Position numbers and translations under genes: made by a program
Notes under the pieces: model-generated
Told to the model about the DNA's origin: nothing
What the model saw: the letters and a program-made list of their open reading frames with translations, nothing else
The model's database searches: none
Shown: positions 12,046 through 26,100 of the stretch, piece after piece
Layout of the letters: the number at the start of each line of letters is the position of its first letter
Position numbering within the stretch: position 1 is the stretch's first letter
Assembly: GCA_014706295.1 (NCBI GenBank)
Contig: JACSVZ010000002.1
Coordinates: forward strand, 130,581,431 to 130,645,430
Source: Lycocorax pyrrhopterus obiensis
Taxonomy: Eukaryota; Chordata; Aves; Passeriformes; Paradisaeidae
Reading direction: 5' to 3'
Length of the DNA: 64,000 bases

Positions 12046-14092
12046 TAAATGGAGAAGTAACACAAGTGATAAAAATCCTGAAGAAAAGGCTTGACATGAA
12101 ATAAGAAGAATCATTATTTCCTGTGGATTTCCAAGGCAAAATGACCTCCTTTGGAAGTCCCCTATCTCAAAGGTAAGTTTTGAAGCATTGTTCCAGACCC
12201 ATGTTTTCCTGAAAAGTGCCAGAAACAGTTCCTGACAAATATTACATTATTGAGCTTAAGGAACAAAGAGCTTCACAGGGACTCGAACTTTGCTTGACTT
12301 CTTGCTTTCTCAGGAGACTGATCCTCACCTGGAAAAAGCAATCCCTCTTACGATATCACTCCTCTTGGTCATACGTACATAGAGTGTCCTCAGGCCACAG
12401 AGGAGCTCTTATGTCAAAAGTCTCTGATGTGAATGGTGAGAGGTAGATGCTGTCATTCTGTTAGAACAGGACAAAGGCTGAAGCTATACCAGGCAACCGG
12501 AGTCTCAGACAGATTCTGAAAGTCAGCTATGAGCTAGCACAGTGTGAATACAAATTCCAGACATATAGTCCACTCATCCAGGCCAAAGCAACATGCTAAT
12601 ATAAAGCAGGGCCACCATAAGACTTTGCATTAAGAGTGCCATGTATTTCTGGAACACTCTTTCCTCTATCACTGTTATTTAGAGCTAATGTCTTCTCTCT
12701 GCAATCCTACACATTTAGCTCAACACCAGACCACACAGTGCACCCAAACCTATTTCAAATCAGAAATGAGAGCAACTGATTTGGAAGACAGCAAAAGCTG
12801 GAAAGCTGCTGAAGACTACTGGCTCAAACTTCAGGTAGAGAAAGGCTGGGCATGCTGCCTGAAGACACAGCACTCAACCTGAAAGCACCAAATGCAAGTC
12901 ATATAGCAAAGGTTTCCCTAGAACAGACAGCAACACCAGAAAGTGCAGAGGGTGGTATCTTAATCATTCCTTCTGCAGTTTCTCTTGGCTACCTACAAGG
13001 AACTATGTGGGGTGATGCTCTGAAACAATGACTCGAAAACAGCACAGCACACTCCAAAGGGCCTTTCCTGTGGCAGAGCCCCAGGCACTGCATAACCAAG
13101 ACCACCACCAAGTCCCGTGTCTATTATCTTCTTTGTCCATAAATGGATATGCCCACTGAAGAAGGAAATTAGCCTTCATAAGTTAAAGGGAACATAAAAA
13201 CATAACTAGGAATGGCAAAAAGATGATTAAACAAGCTATCCAACCAGGACAGAGCACTCACTTAAAGAAATTACTCACTTATTTCAAACAAGCCTTTATT
13301 TTAAGCAGTAGCAAACTCCACAGTCACTCCTAAATCAGGTGACATACAAAAGGAAAGAGAGATGTGAGATTGTTCCACCTTTCCTTTACACAGAAAAACA
13401 GAATGTGAACATACCTGTTACAGACTGCTAGGCTGTAATGCCTATGTTAGACTGACAAAGGCAATGATTTAGAAGACAACCAAGTGTCAATTGCTTGAGC
13501 TGAAATTCAAGCACACATTAAACTAAGAAGCTGATCGTAAAAACAGCAGCAAAAGTTTTAGATAGGATAAATTCAGGATAAATTCCTTCAAAGATTCTAT
13601 GCCTGTAATTACATTTTTCATTAAAAAGTAGCCAACAATTGAAAGTTCTCATGTGAATCTGCCCAGCAGTACAGATAAATACAGGATGATTTACCAGATG
13701 CTCTGCCTAATTCCACTCCAAAGGACATATCTGACATCCAGTTGATGCTGAAAATGCATAAGAAGACTCATTTTCTACACCGTATTAAGCATTACTTGGG
13801 CATCCATTCTTGGCAGTAAAACTGAGAGTGTCTTGTTTAGTATTTAGGAGATTCAAGTTCACTGGAGCTCTTGGGCATAAACATTTTGTGAAGGTCTACA
13901 GAAACCAACAGTTTGCACTTGTGTGGTCACCAAGAAGACCTCATGCAAGTTACTGAACAAACAATGCCTTCTGAGTGTTATTAAACATGGAGACTAAAAC
14001 ATAATTAAACAAATACTCATTTTTTGCCTGACTGAAAACATCCACTTGTAACAGGGCATTATTTGCAAATATACAGAATCAAAAAACTCCTC

Positions 14093-14106
14093 TGTGTGTG
14101 TGTGTG
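14093..14106. repeat. Short TG dinucleotide repeat
   Basis: Seven uninterrupted TG units in intron 6, followed by AT-rich sequence with ATATAT motifs. Confidence 0.8.
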
Positions 14107-17100
14107 CCTGTATATCTATATGGAGTTCTTTGAGAGATAAATCCATAAATATATATCCCTGCATATAAAAAACTAAGTTTTTTGTTTATAGCTATTAAGA
14201 TATGTTTATGGGTTTTATATATACAAATATATTCCTCTCGAAGAACTAACTCCATAGATACAGATATTTAAAAATAAACAGTAACAATAAAAATTTGTTG
14301 TTTTCTTCACCTTCATTCAACGGAGGCAGGTTTCCACATGTCTGGAAGTAGCTTGTAACCATGGGAAAAAAATACAAAGAATACAATGCTCATTTTTGTC
14401 TGAAAATTCTGAGGCTCTTTACCATCTTCTACATGCAAATTTTTAAAATTTATTGCTCTGCCTCTGAACAAGATTTGCCTGTATTTCTCTAGCAAGGCTG
14501 TTTGTATTGGAGATGAAGCATAACTCTAGAGTACATGAGCATAAGGTACTGCAGTTAAGGAACAGCGAATTCTTAAAATGTATCAATTACATCCCATTAG
14601 CTACACGCATGCATACCCTGAACTCACAGTCACGGTTTTCTCTCTTTAAGAAGCTGGTGTGCAGAGACAACAAAATACAGGTGAAACTACTACTACTGAA
14701 AAATCTCAAAGCAGAGAAGGGATCACCACAGCTGGGTATGGTGGGTTCTCATCTTCTGTGTGAAACAGAACTTCAGTCTCTCAAAGAGACTTTGCCAAGC
14801 TTCACTCCTGTGACTTTACTCACCTTTTCTCTGCTTGCATGCTGGAGAGCTCCCCTTTGCCTAGCCAAAGCACCAGGGACATGAAAGTAGGTGGAAGAGA
14901 TGAAAATTCATGTGGAAATTGGGAAAAAAACCCCAGCACTTCTGAGCACACCTTGCCTGACCTTAACAACTCAGACTAAGCTTCAAAATTTGGCTTTAAC
15001 TTATGGTAGGGGACCAGCCAGTCATTACTCTGGCTCTAAACAGGGCCATTTAAAATCTTCCACTTCTAGAACAGATCCCTTTACCTGCCAAATGACACTT
15101 TTTTTTTGAGAACCACTGTTTATGTATTAAAATCACTGATTAAAAATAAAAAAGCCAAGCATACATATTTAAACTGTCTGTAACAAGCAGTCACCTTCAT
15201 TTTTTTAAAGAATACTCAATAATTCCCTTAGGTAAATTATAAACATACTTAATGATAAATTTAGGAAGAGAAAACATATAACTTAACTCCTAAATTTGCC
15301 AGAGGTTCTGTAAAGAACAGCATCCAAAACCAACACACCTTACCTTTGCATATCATCCCACCACCATTAGCTGTCTCGGCCATTTGGACTTAACACCCCA
15401 TACTTACAAATCACTCTCTCAGTGTAAGAAAAGCAGTCTTTGCTTGACCATCATTGGAATGGTTATTTGAAACTAGTAATCACACAATTCTTTCAATTCT
15501 TATCATATTACCAGTATTTTATTGGAAACAGATGTTAGCAGCACAACTTAGTAAGAATTATTGAACAACTTTTCTTTCAATTTCATAACAAATTAGGCAA
15601 TGCTTAGTTGATGCATCTGAAAAAAGTTACAGAATTGCAAGCCCTAAGGCACAGGGCTGGTGTCATAATTTAAACCATCACCATCTGAAATGCAAAGGCA
15701 TTAGAAACATAATGTTTTACTCTGTAAAACAAATTTCCCTTATAGATGAATTTGTTAATAAATTCTGAAGTCTCAATAGCAACCAAAAGCTACCATTTCA
15801 ATGTCAAAAGTCTAGCAGAATTCTTACAAACATAATACTAAAATTCCCCAGATGCTTATAAATAAGTAGTGAAATACAAATAAATAATTAAATACATTTT
15901 TTAATTAAAGCCCATCTTGGGCATAGCAATCATGAAATTATGATAGAGTTTTTGATTCCTATCATGAAAGCAAAACAAACCTAGAGAAGGGAATAATGCA
16001 GAAGTCAAATCATCCTGTGTGTACACTATAGCAGCAGAGCCTAGGTAATAATTCCCCAATTTAAACAGAAAGTAAGATATTTTCAGTGCCTGTTTTTAGC
16101 TCCAGATTTGGTTTCTTGGCCCCTAGTAATTCAGTTTACTGCCTTTAAAGGCACTCTGAGAGGCTATTTTTATAAATACGACTGTCAAAGGAAACCAATA
16201 AAGGTGGAGATTTTGTCAATTGCTGAAATTCTGGAGTGTGAACTTAATTATTTTGGCAACATGCACCAAGAGCATCTTTTCATCAAAGTTATGTCATAAA
16301 AGGCAAAAAAAAAGTTCCTGTGTCAATGCCAGGTTTGCCAGTCTCCCTCTACTCACCATGTGTCTTCTGATAACTGTCATTAATTGAATGCATTACAAAT
16401 GTAATTATGATGTTCAGGATAGACCTTCTTCTTCTGTTAACATTAAAGGTTAATTTTATGGGAAAAAAGTTCCCTTCAGGTGTGAAAGAAAGCTGAGCCA
16501 CCCATGTTTTTATTTTCCGAATATAGGTAAGGAATCAAGGTAACATCCTAACTAGACTATTAAAAAGCAGTAGGAAAAGAACACGCTCAGTGCATGAAAC
16601 AATACCTGGAAGACATTTATGACTTAACAGCTTCAGAAAATGAACATTATACACATTGTCTTCATCTGTAAGAAAAGGATAGAGCACTAAGGGATCACGA
16701 ACAAACTCTTATATTATGGGCATGTTAGTCTAGTTGATTTTTATCAAAGCTCTTTTCAGACAACACTAAAGCAGCTTTAGGAATCGTAATGCTAGATCAG
16801 AAACACTGCAAAAGAATACATTGTTCTCCTCCCATAAGTTAATTTTAAAAAAAAATTTAATAGGCTAAATTTTGCATCAGCTAACCTCATGCTGAACCAA
16901 ATTTTAATCTAACTTCAACGTGCCAGCAGCAGAAATCCTGCAGCATATGCTTTAGCCGCTCCGTAAAATGCACTTTATGTCCACACTCAGTCCAGGCACC
17001 ATGAATGAATTCAGTACGAAAGGTTATGAATTACAGCCTGAAATAGAAAGTATCTTTTACACGGAGAGAGGTAAACATGGAAACAAGTTCAGAGGCCAGG

Positions 17101-20100
17101 TACATTACTTTGGGTACAGAGGCACATCAGGGCAGTGCACTGCTCCTGAGCTGGAGCCATGTCACGTCCTGCCCTTGGGCAGCAGAGCTGTCAGAGGGAG
17201 CACCCACCAACTTTTCAACACCCATCCAGAAAGACACATCCTCTGGCTTTTAGCCTGTCCTATTGTTCATCCAGGCTGACAGCCGTAAGGCCTTTCTCTA
17301 GCAACATCGGCTTACCATAGTATCTCCAGTCTAGAAAGAACATTCCAGCTACTTCACACTCTACATATTTTCACACCAAGCAAGTGGCAATGCAAACCAG
17401 TTGCTCCACAGTCACAATTTACACACGACGATTCACAAGACTGCTAGAAGGATCAAGTTATCAGAAACTTTGTGCCAATTTCTCTAAATAATTTAATTAT
17501 TCTGACTGTTTAACTACAGCATGGTTTACAAATCAGGAACTTGGATACGCTCATTTTCACCACCAAGAATCAAATGCTAGCCACTTCTAAATATCAAAAA
17601 ATACAGCTTGCACAAATTAGTCATGTTATTCAGAGAAACAAACAAAAAGCAAGACATCTACGGTACACACACAGTTGCTCTAGAGAAACTCCTGAAGAAA
17701 ACTGAAAGGGGGGGACAGTATGGGCAAAGTTCACTCGTGTCTGGATGTACCTGCCCAGTGTAGATGTGCCTTCTGTCCCAAGGCTAGAGTTCACGATTAT
17801 TACATTTCTTAAGGAACATCCCTCTTGAAATAGATGACTGTTTCAACACATGCATGTCAGTTTGCCAATCAATCCTGTGCTGGCTGATGCTACCTGTTTT
17901 ACGTTCTCATAGCATGAAAAAAGGAGCAGCAGCAGAGAGAATATTGGGCTGCCATCTCTAATGCCAAGTTTACAGTCACAGCATCAGTACACTGGGAAGT
18001 ACTGCACCATAGGTACTCATGAATCCATCAGAGGTGCTCTCTTTTCTGGGAACAGATTACTTCGTTATCTTCCAGTTCTGGGGGAGAATGGAAAATATAA
18101 GACACCTTAAACTTCTCAGACTGTGTTCCTGTAACTATCACTATAAATCTGATTTGCTCCACCAGAACACCAATTTTTTTTCTATTTTTAATCATCAAGA
18201 GTATGGCATGGAGCACAGGAATGTACGTTGCAGAGGAGGCTTTTGTCAGTAAAGCAGAGTTTCTCAGGCAGGTAGGTAATGATAAGCAGTATTTGCAAGA
18301 ATTATGTCCATGTTCGTGTTTCTGAAACACAATCTGATAACGCATTAAGATTTATGGCATTTGGAACACCATACATGTAATTTTCATAACTTGAATTCTC
18401 AGACATGGTAAAGAAGCACAGAAGGAAGTAGAATCTGGAGGTAACACTCATGTTGCCTTTATTTGTTTCCCATGGAAATGCAAATAATGACAACTTACAT
18501 CTGAAATAAAACCTTGGATCCATACGGCTTTCAAAGCAGACAGACTGTGTTATCTAAAAACTATGAATTTTAACTATACTTTTCTGCAGGTAGTTATTAC
18601 AGCTTTCAAACACAGCTTTCAAAGACATAGGATATCAAAAATACTTCCTATATCTCAACATATTTCTAAAACAGCAGAAGAATACAAACTGGCGTTTGTA
18701 TAGAAAATTCTAATTTAAAAAAAAATCACAAATTGTATACCCAAATCATTTGAGTTAGTTTGTAAAGTACTGACTGTGTGTTAAAGCTTAGTCTAAGTAT
18801 TTAGTCAGTAAAACAAAAGGCTGAGCCAGGCTGATTTCATTCTTCTCTAAAACCAGGGTGGTCTACAGGCAATTTTTGATACCACTGGTGTTGCCAGGGG
18901 AACAAAATGAAAACAGGTGCCATCAAATACAAATTAGAGATTTAGTTCTATTTTAAACCACCTTAAAACAAAGTTTCCATAAACTTAACTGATACTACTA
19001 CAAATTTGACAATACTTTGTAACAAGAAAAGGATTATAAGTTGTCTTTAGACCATCAAGTTTTAACTGAAGCAAATTTAGACTGATTGGCAACCCTTCCT
19101 TTTAAATAAATAAATTTCTTCATTAAATATGCATCATCCTCTTTAAAAATTACCTAGTGTACATTTTAAGGCAATATAATACCACGACAGAAACAGGGTC
19201 CATGCAGTCTTAATAAGCTTTCTTCATTCCAAATTTTATCCTCCTCCCAATCTAAGCAATTTTTTAGATTTTTTACAAAGTAAACAACGGGTATAGGCTT
19301 AAAGCATAGAAATATCTTCTGATAAGTAGCAACAGAAGCTTAATATTTTCCTCCTAATCTGATTGTGGTTTTCTCCCACATATTAAAAAATCAAATATCC
19401 CTTTAATTAAAATCCAAGTAAATACACTTCTACTTTTAAAACTTGTAATAACGTGTTAAGAATTTGGCAATACAGCAGTCAAGTCTCTGAAGCACTTCCT
19501 CCAGGTCAACCAGCTATACTGACAGAAAACATATTTAAGAAAAAAATGAACATACAATTCACTTTAATAAATAAACATTAATTCAAGTTTCAAAGAATGT
19601 CTTAAAATTGTTTACCAAGTTCTTTTTTGGCTTAAAAAGACATTAGTGGTATACAAAAATTCAAACAGACATTTCAATTAAAAGCAATATACAGAGTCCC
19701 TCCCCTTTAATGAAGCTAACTGCCAGACTCTGAATAAAAATTAACCTTGTATATTTAGTGCTAATCCTAGAACCTGAAAGATAGTAGAAATAAAAAGAAA
19801 TAGAAGTATATTTGTAGCTAATATGTATAGTTCTTCACTTAAAGGTTTTGAAATCTGTGGCATATTTTACAACATCCTGCAAGGTATTATAGAATCGCTA
19901 ATAAAATAAATTCTCCTAAATCTGTGCATAAACACCTTGCTGAATTACTTTCCACATGCATAGCGCAAGTTAAACAGAAACTGAATAAATTCAGCATACA
20001 ATGACATGTACAAATGATGGAAAGGTTTTTTTTTTTCAAATAATAATGGCTGTAAAGCTCATTAATAAAAAAGTCTTGTCATGTTAAAATTGTGATTTTA

Positions 20101-23100
20101 GATTTAATGAATTTTGATGATTTACTATAAATTGCCTACTTCGAATAAAATTTTCTTGAGATCTTCAAGTTGCAAAATAATTTTGCTTGGCACTCTGATC
20201 TATGTTTACAGTATTACTAACATCGCAGATGAGCAAACGGATACCAATTTAAAACTTCTGACTAAGCTTTTTTTGGGGGCTTGTTTGCTTGTTTGTTTTT
20301 AACATTTGCCTGGAAAGAAGGCAGCCAGCTCAGCCACAGGGGTACTGTTAACCTATGCCATGCTAGGTCTGTCGAATACATTCTGGGCTTTACCCTCATT
20401 AACAGCTCTATCAAATAATCTTTAACAATGCTTACAGATGCAGGGCTTGAGGCAACGCTCACTCAAGTCATCAAGAATATTTCCATTAATTTCATGGCTT
20501 CATTCAACCTCTGTTTACTGTTCCAACATCTTTGAAAAATAATCTTCCTAGGTCCAACATTTCCACCAAAGTGTCTTGTAAAAAAATAGGTAGCATCATG
20601 GTACAGTCCTTTTTTCAGATTAGCACTTCTAAGAATCTGAATCACCCACAGAAGATGCACAGCATTACATGAAACTAACCAAGATCAAACTCCCTTTACA
20701 GTTATTTCAGTTAAAAGTTTCAAGTTAACTCATTTGTGTGTAATTATGAAATTACTGTACCGATCCTCCGCTTACTTTGAAAGTGATTAATCAAAGTCAA
20801 AAAAAACCAACCATCAACTGAAGCACGTCTCAAATTTCCTATTCAGGGATAAGTCTAAAAAGACGTACTAATTTAATTTTAATTAAATCCTCATTTAGAA
20901 GCATGCAATAAATGTTTTCCATTTAATTCAAATTAAACTCCAGTTCCAGTACAAATTTCAAATATTTTCTGCTTCTGCTACTTTATTACACATGACAGAT
21001 TAACATTTCTGTTTTGTACACATATGCACCAGCAAACCCGACATAATTTAAAAATGTAAAGAATGTATACTTTTAACAGTAATAAACATTTACTCCCAAA
21101 CTTCTAGTGATATAAAGAAAATTCTAGAGATGTGAAGGAGTGATGATGCATTCTCTAAGCCACAGTCAAACACATATGCTAGATTCTGTAACTATTCTGT
21201 AACTTTTAACTGCACTTTATTTATATTGCAACAGTTTTATTACATGAACTTTCAAGCCACCTCTTCACTGAAAAGAAAAGCAAGATAGAGAGATGCAAGA
21301 AAAAAGAGTAAATTAAAAAAGCGATACCTACAGGAAGACAACAATTACATACAACAGATTGTAGACTTTTTGAAAAGCTTTAACGTGAACAGGAGTAGGA
21401 TGCTGTCATCCTCCAATTTAATCTTTGAACACAGCTCAAGTAATCTAGTGTTTTCACAGCAAATCAATGCTAATGTTGTACCATTAAAGAGTTCAATAAA
21501 CCACAGAGATCTGTCAGTCTTTTGTTTGGGAAGCCATGTGGCAGAACCTCTTCAAAAAGTTCCTTGGGCTATTAGGGAGGAAATTTTTATTATCTTTGAA
21601 GTTTTGCCAGAGAACAAATGGTATTTTTCCTATCTTGCTTTCACAACGGTATCACAAATCTCTTCTTTCTCATAAAATTGGCTGGTATTAAGCATACTAT
21701 CCCTTTGCATAGCAAGCTGTCCAGTCTTGGTGTCACCCCAAGACACTTGGAAACTGGATGCTGCCATGCTGGCATATTATTCTCTAGGAGGCTCAACACA
21801 TGTCACAGAATCTGGCAAAGTCAAGCAATGAACTGCTGATTGCAATTTAAGAAAATAAGTAAAATATCACAAGCTGTATTTCATACGTTTTGCAACCAGA
21901 TACCTCTAAACTTGTCTTCAGTGTCTGAGGACGACTCACATACCATATCTTTTTAGTCCATTTATATATTTTGACAAAGCCATGCCATAGGAATTTTCAT
22001 TAAAATTCTATGCTAGGCACACTGAAAAACTGAAAGAAATTATATTTCTGTATCACAAGAAACTAGACTATACCCCTAGAGCAGTTCCCTGAGTCGACTT
22101 CCTCACTCATCAGAATTTCTCCCCTTCTTGTCTACAGCCTACCACAGGAGGGCTGATCACAAACAAATAAGCAAATTAAATCCTTCTGAAATTCGCTGCC
22201 TGCATTAATCTTGCAGGCATTAAATATTAAAAAAGAAGTTCTGTTCAAACGGTACTATATCTGTATCTGTGACTAGCATTTCCACAAAGAATACAAGCTT
22301 AAGGAAGAAAGCACTTAAAATCACCTTACATTTTTAAGTGAACACAAAACATATTTTAACTAAAATCATAAATTGTAACTTTAAGTTTGGAGAACCATAT
22401 ACACTTTGAAATGAAAAAGAATTTCAAAAATCTACAGAGCAGGATCTCTGCACCTCTATGAGCAGCTTGCCCAGGAGCCACAAATGCAACTTCGACAGAT
22501 AATGATTTTTCTGCAGGACCACAATTTGCCCTTTACTTAGTTTTCAATTCACTGCTGAAAACTCAACCACAGTGAAAAGTAATGTCAAGCTGACACAGTT
22601 ACCAAGTACCTAAAAAATTCTCTTTTTACCTAGTAAAGATGCCATTACTGTAATAGTTAACAGCTGCCTTAATTGTATTCCAGAAAATTTAGAAATTTAT
22701 TTCCTCACGTTAAGGTACATATAACAACCCACAGAAAACATGCTTTCATATACCCATCAAAGAATAATAGCTGATGAAATAAGCTACCAAGTCCAATTGT
22801 TGTTACAATTACCACAAGCATTAGCTGGCATCGTAACTCACAGAAAGAGTAATTCTCCTGGTGATCAGTAGATCTATTATCTAGATACTAAGATTCGAGC
22901 AAACTCTATGCAAATATTTCATTTAGGTAGGACCTCATGTATTTGCTCACAAAAAATGGAAACATGCACAGACACGCAAGTTCAAAGGTACACAATAACT
23001 CATTTTCATTGGCCCAACATTTATCATATTATTCCAGAAACCTTGTTGAAAGGAGTCAAATCATGAAGAGTGTGTTAGGACCTGGTGTGCACCTCAGCAA

Positions 23101-26100
23101 TTACTTGCCACACCATAAACGATTCAGGTAAAGAGGTCTGTTCACACGCTATAAAAACTGATCATTCATTTAAAATAAATAAGTAAATATGTTTATTTTG
23201 ACAAGTAAAAATAAATCTTGAATGAAAAAGCAATTAGTACCTTTTTTTTTTTTTAATGTACTGCTGAAAGTATTGTCTCATCTGTTTTGGTTTTCGATTC
23301 ATACAAAAATCCCCACACAGCAATCACTCACATTTTGATCAGAGCAGGTGGACAGGTTGCATACTAATTTGAATTAGCAGCATTTTTAATTAAAAATGAA
23401 AGCTTTCCTTTGTTAAGAACCCTTAAGTAAGTCACACTTTCTTAGAGTTCAATCCCAAAAAGTTGTTGAACAAAAAAAAGAACTACCAAAGATACAATAC
23501 CCAGATCAGCACTGGTATTGGTATAGGTGCAACTGGTCTGAACCACATACTACTACTACTCACTCAAGGAAAAAATGTTACATATCCCATTAGAATATGG
23601 GCTCGTATTTCTCATGGTGATTTATGTGGAAAGCAATTCCTTTGAGATTGATTTTTTTTTTTCCTCAGTCTATAAAGAGAATATACTTTATCTTCTGTTA
23701 GACAAATACAGTCTGGTGTTAACAGTGCTTATTTTTTTTTTCTTGAATACAGTTATAACACCTATTTGAAACTTTGGCTATAAGTAGTACCAGAGGCAAA
23801 TATATTATGAATCAACACTTCCCTTCGGCTGCACGCAAACTGAAGGCCTCTGGAAGTTTCCCCCATGAAGTTCTGCTGTATCACAGCAATAGCATTTAAA
23901 GATGGAAGAACAGAATGAGGTGGAGAAGGAGAAAGGCTTTGTCGGGGAACACTCAGCCATGAAAGGTCTAGAATCCTGTCTAATTTTATCAATATGCCCA
24001 ACCAGAAAAAGCCTCAAAGGACAGGCAGAACAGCTACAAAAACGTCAGTTTGTCTCTTAGGACAAGCATTTCAAAGAGTCAACTTCAGAGACGCTTCGCA
24101 GTTTCCTTAAATAATTACTAAGTTTTAATCATAATAAATTTACAGATGGCCAGCTCAGACTCTGGTTTTTCAACTACCTTTGGCTGATACCCAAAAACAG
24201 ATGACCCATTTCTTCTACGAGTCCCAGCCACACATTTTTGTCTCCACCTGATTCAAGCACCCTGTTAACAATATCATTGAAAGCTACTTCTTGTTACTTG
24301 GTTAGTTTTCAGACGGATCCATTTTCTGATCCAGCTTATCATGTGGCCACCTAAATGCTCATTCCAGCAGAAATGGGTGTTGAAAATGCATGGAAACAGG
24401 TAGGAGTACCACCCCTCTGCACCCATCACCTGCATTTAGGTCTGTATAAAGCAAATACAAAAACTCCATTTAAAGCCAAGAGAGGGCCAAAGGTCTTACG
24501 ACAGCTCTTTGAAAACCCTGCAACAAAACACATGCTTCTGCAATTCCTCTGCTGCCACAACCATATCACATCAGTGTCTAAGGTCCCTCACTGTAAACAC
24601 ATATTACATGCACCTTATAACATCATAGGTCACTGTCACTCTTCCACAAGATTGTGAAGAGTAGTAAAATAACGAACAGTAATGTACAATGGAATATCCA
24701 TATTTTAAACTCTTTAAATATTAGCTCACTCTATCTTGATACAGCAGGCAAGAAGACCTCAAGTTACAAATTAACAGTGTCTCATAGAAAGTTCTTAAAA
24801 GGTAAAGGACTTTTAGAAGTTAATTCAAAGTCTTTTATAAAGATAAGCAAAAGCACTAAAATAAGAAAACCATATACTTTTACAAACCTAGTCTAATTTA
24901 AAAGCAGTAATGCGGAGATAAGAGATGTGAACTCTTAGAGAAAATAATAGAAATCAATGAGACAACACCATCTGTCAGAGAGAAGAAATGCAAGAGGGAC
25001 TATACACAAAGACAGAAGTGGTTTTTCTTTTTGCCTCTCCTCAATTTCTGGCACAAAAGGCATACAGAAAACTGTCTTCTCAATGGCTGAAAAACTGGTC
25101 CGAATCTGACTGCCATGCTCCACATGACACCTTTTTTCTTACAGCCCTACAGAGCAATAATTCTCACTTCAATCTCCAGTTTTAATGCAATATGTCGAGA
25201 ATAAAAAACTGGGAAATTGTAGTTTGTTATAAGATACATCAGGAATAAAAGGTTATTACAAACAGATTAGTCCAGGGTGGAAATGACACAGGCTAAGCAG
25301 GAGGCATGGATAATCTGGGTAAGTGCCATGGAAAAATAAATAACATGATTGGACTTAAGGCAAATGGAAGCAGTTCAAATTGGCTTACTCCAATTCACTG
25401 CAGAACATGTGATGTCCACATGTCCATTTCCAACAAACTTCACCATAAAGAAACAAAGACCAATACTGTGAAGTGTTGAAAAACACATCTAGCACCAGCT
25501 TCTTCCATGCCACAACAATGTGAATTATTGCAGCTGCCTGATAAGCATGAAAGAAAAGAGACTGGGCTTTTTTTGGCTTTTTCTTTTCCTTCTCTTTTGT
25601 AAGAGAGCTACCAGCATTTATTTGAAGCACACCAACCTGTCAGTAACTGTTGACCTTGCAAAGAAGAGCAGATTTAATAAAATACACATTGCAGTTCTAT
25701 AGTTGGTCTAAAAGGCTCAAATGCATTAACTCCCATCAGCCCATTTCCTCTGTCCACTACATGCTTCTACAACTTCTCTGGCCCAGTTCTAGGAGGTTTC
25801 TATCATGTTAACTTCTCAGAACATCAGTTCCTTTATCCAACTCCATGTGAGGCCACAAAAATATTAGTGCTTCCTTAACAGAAAGGTCCTGGCTACGGAC
25901 AGCCTGTCTCTAGCACCAGCAGACCACACTTAAATTGATCATAAAAATCTCAGCCTTGCAGGAATAACTGATCACATCATTGCATGAACATAAGGAAAAA
26001 TTTTAGTAAGGGTGGCCTAGAGAAGGACCTCAAAAAGAGCCATACATAAGTTTTAGGATTAGCTTTATGGGAAAGTGTTATTAATCTACTTGTTAGTAAG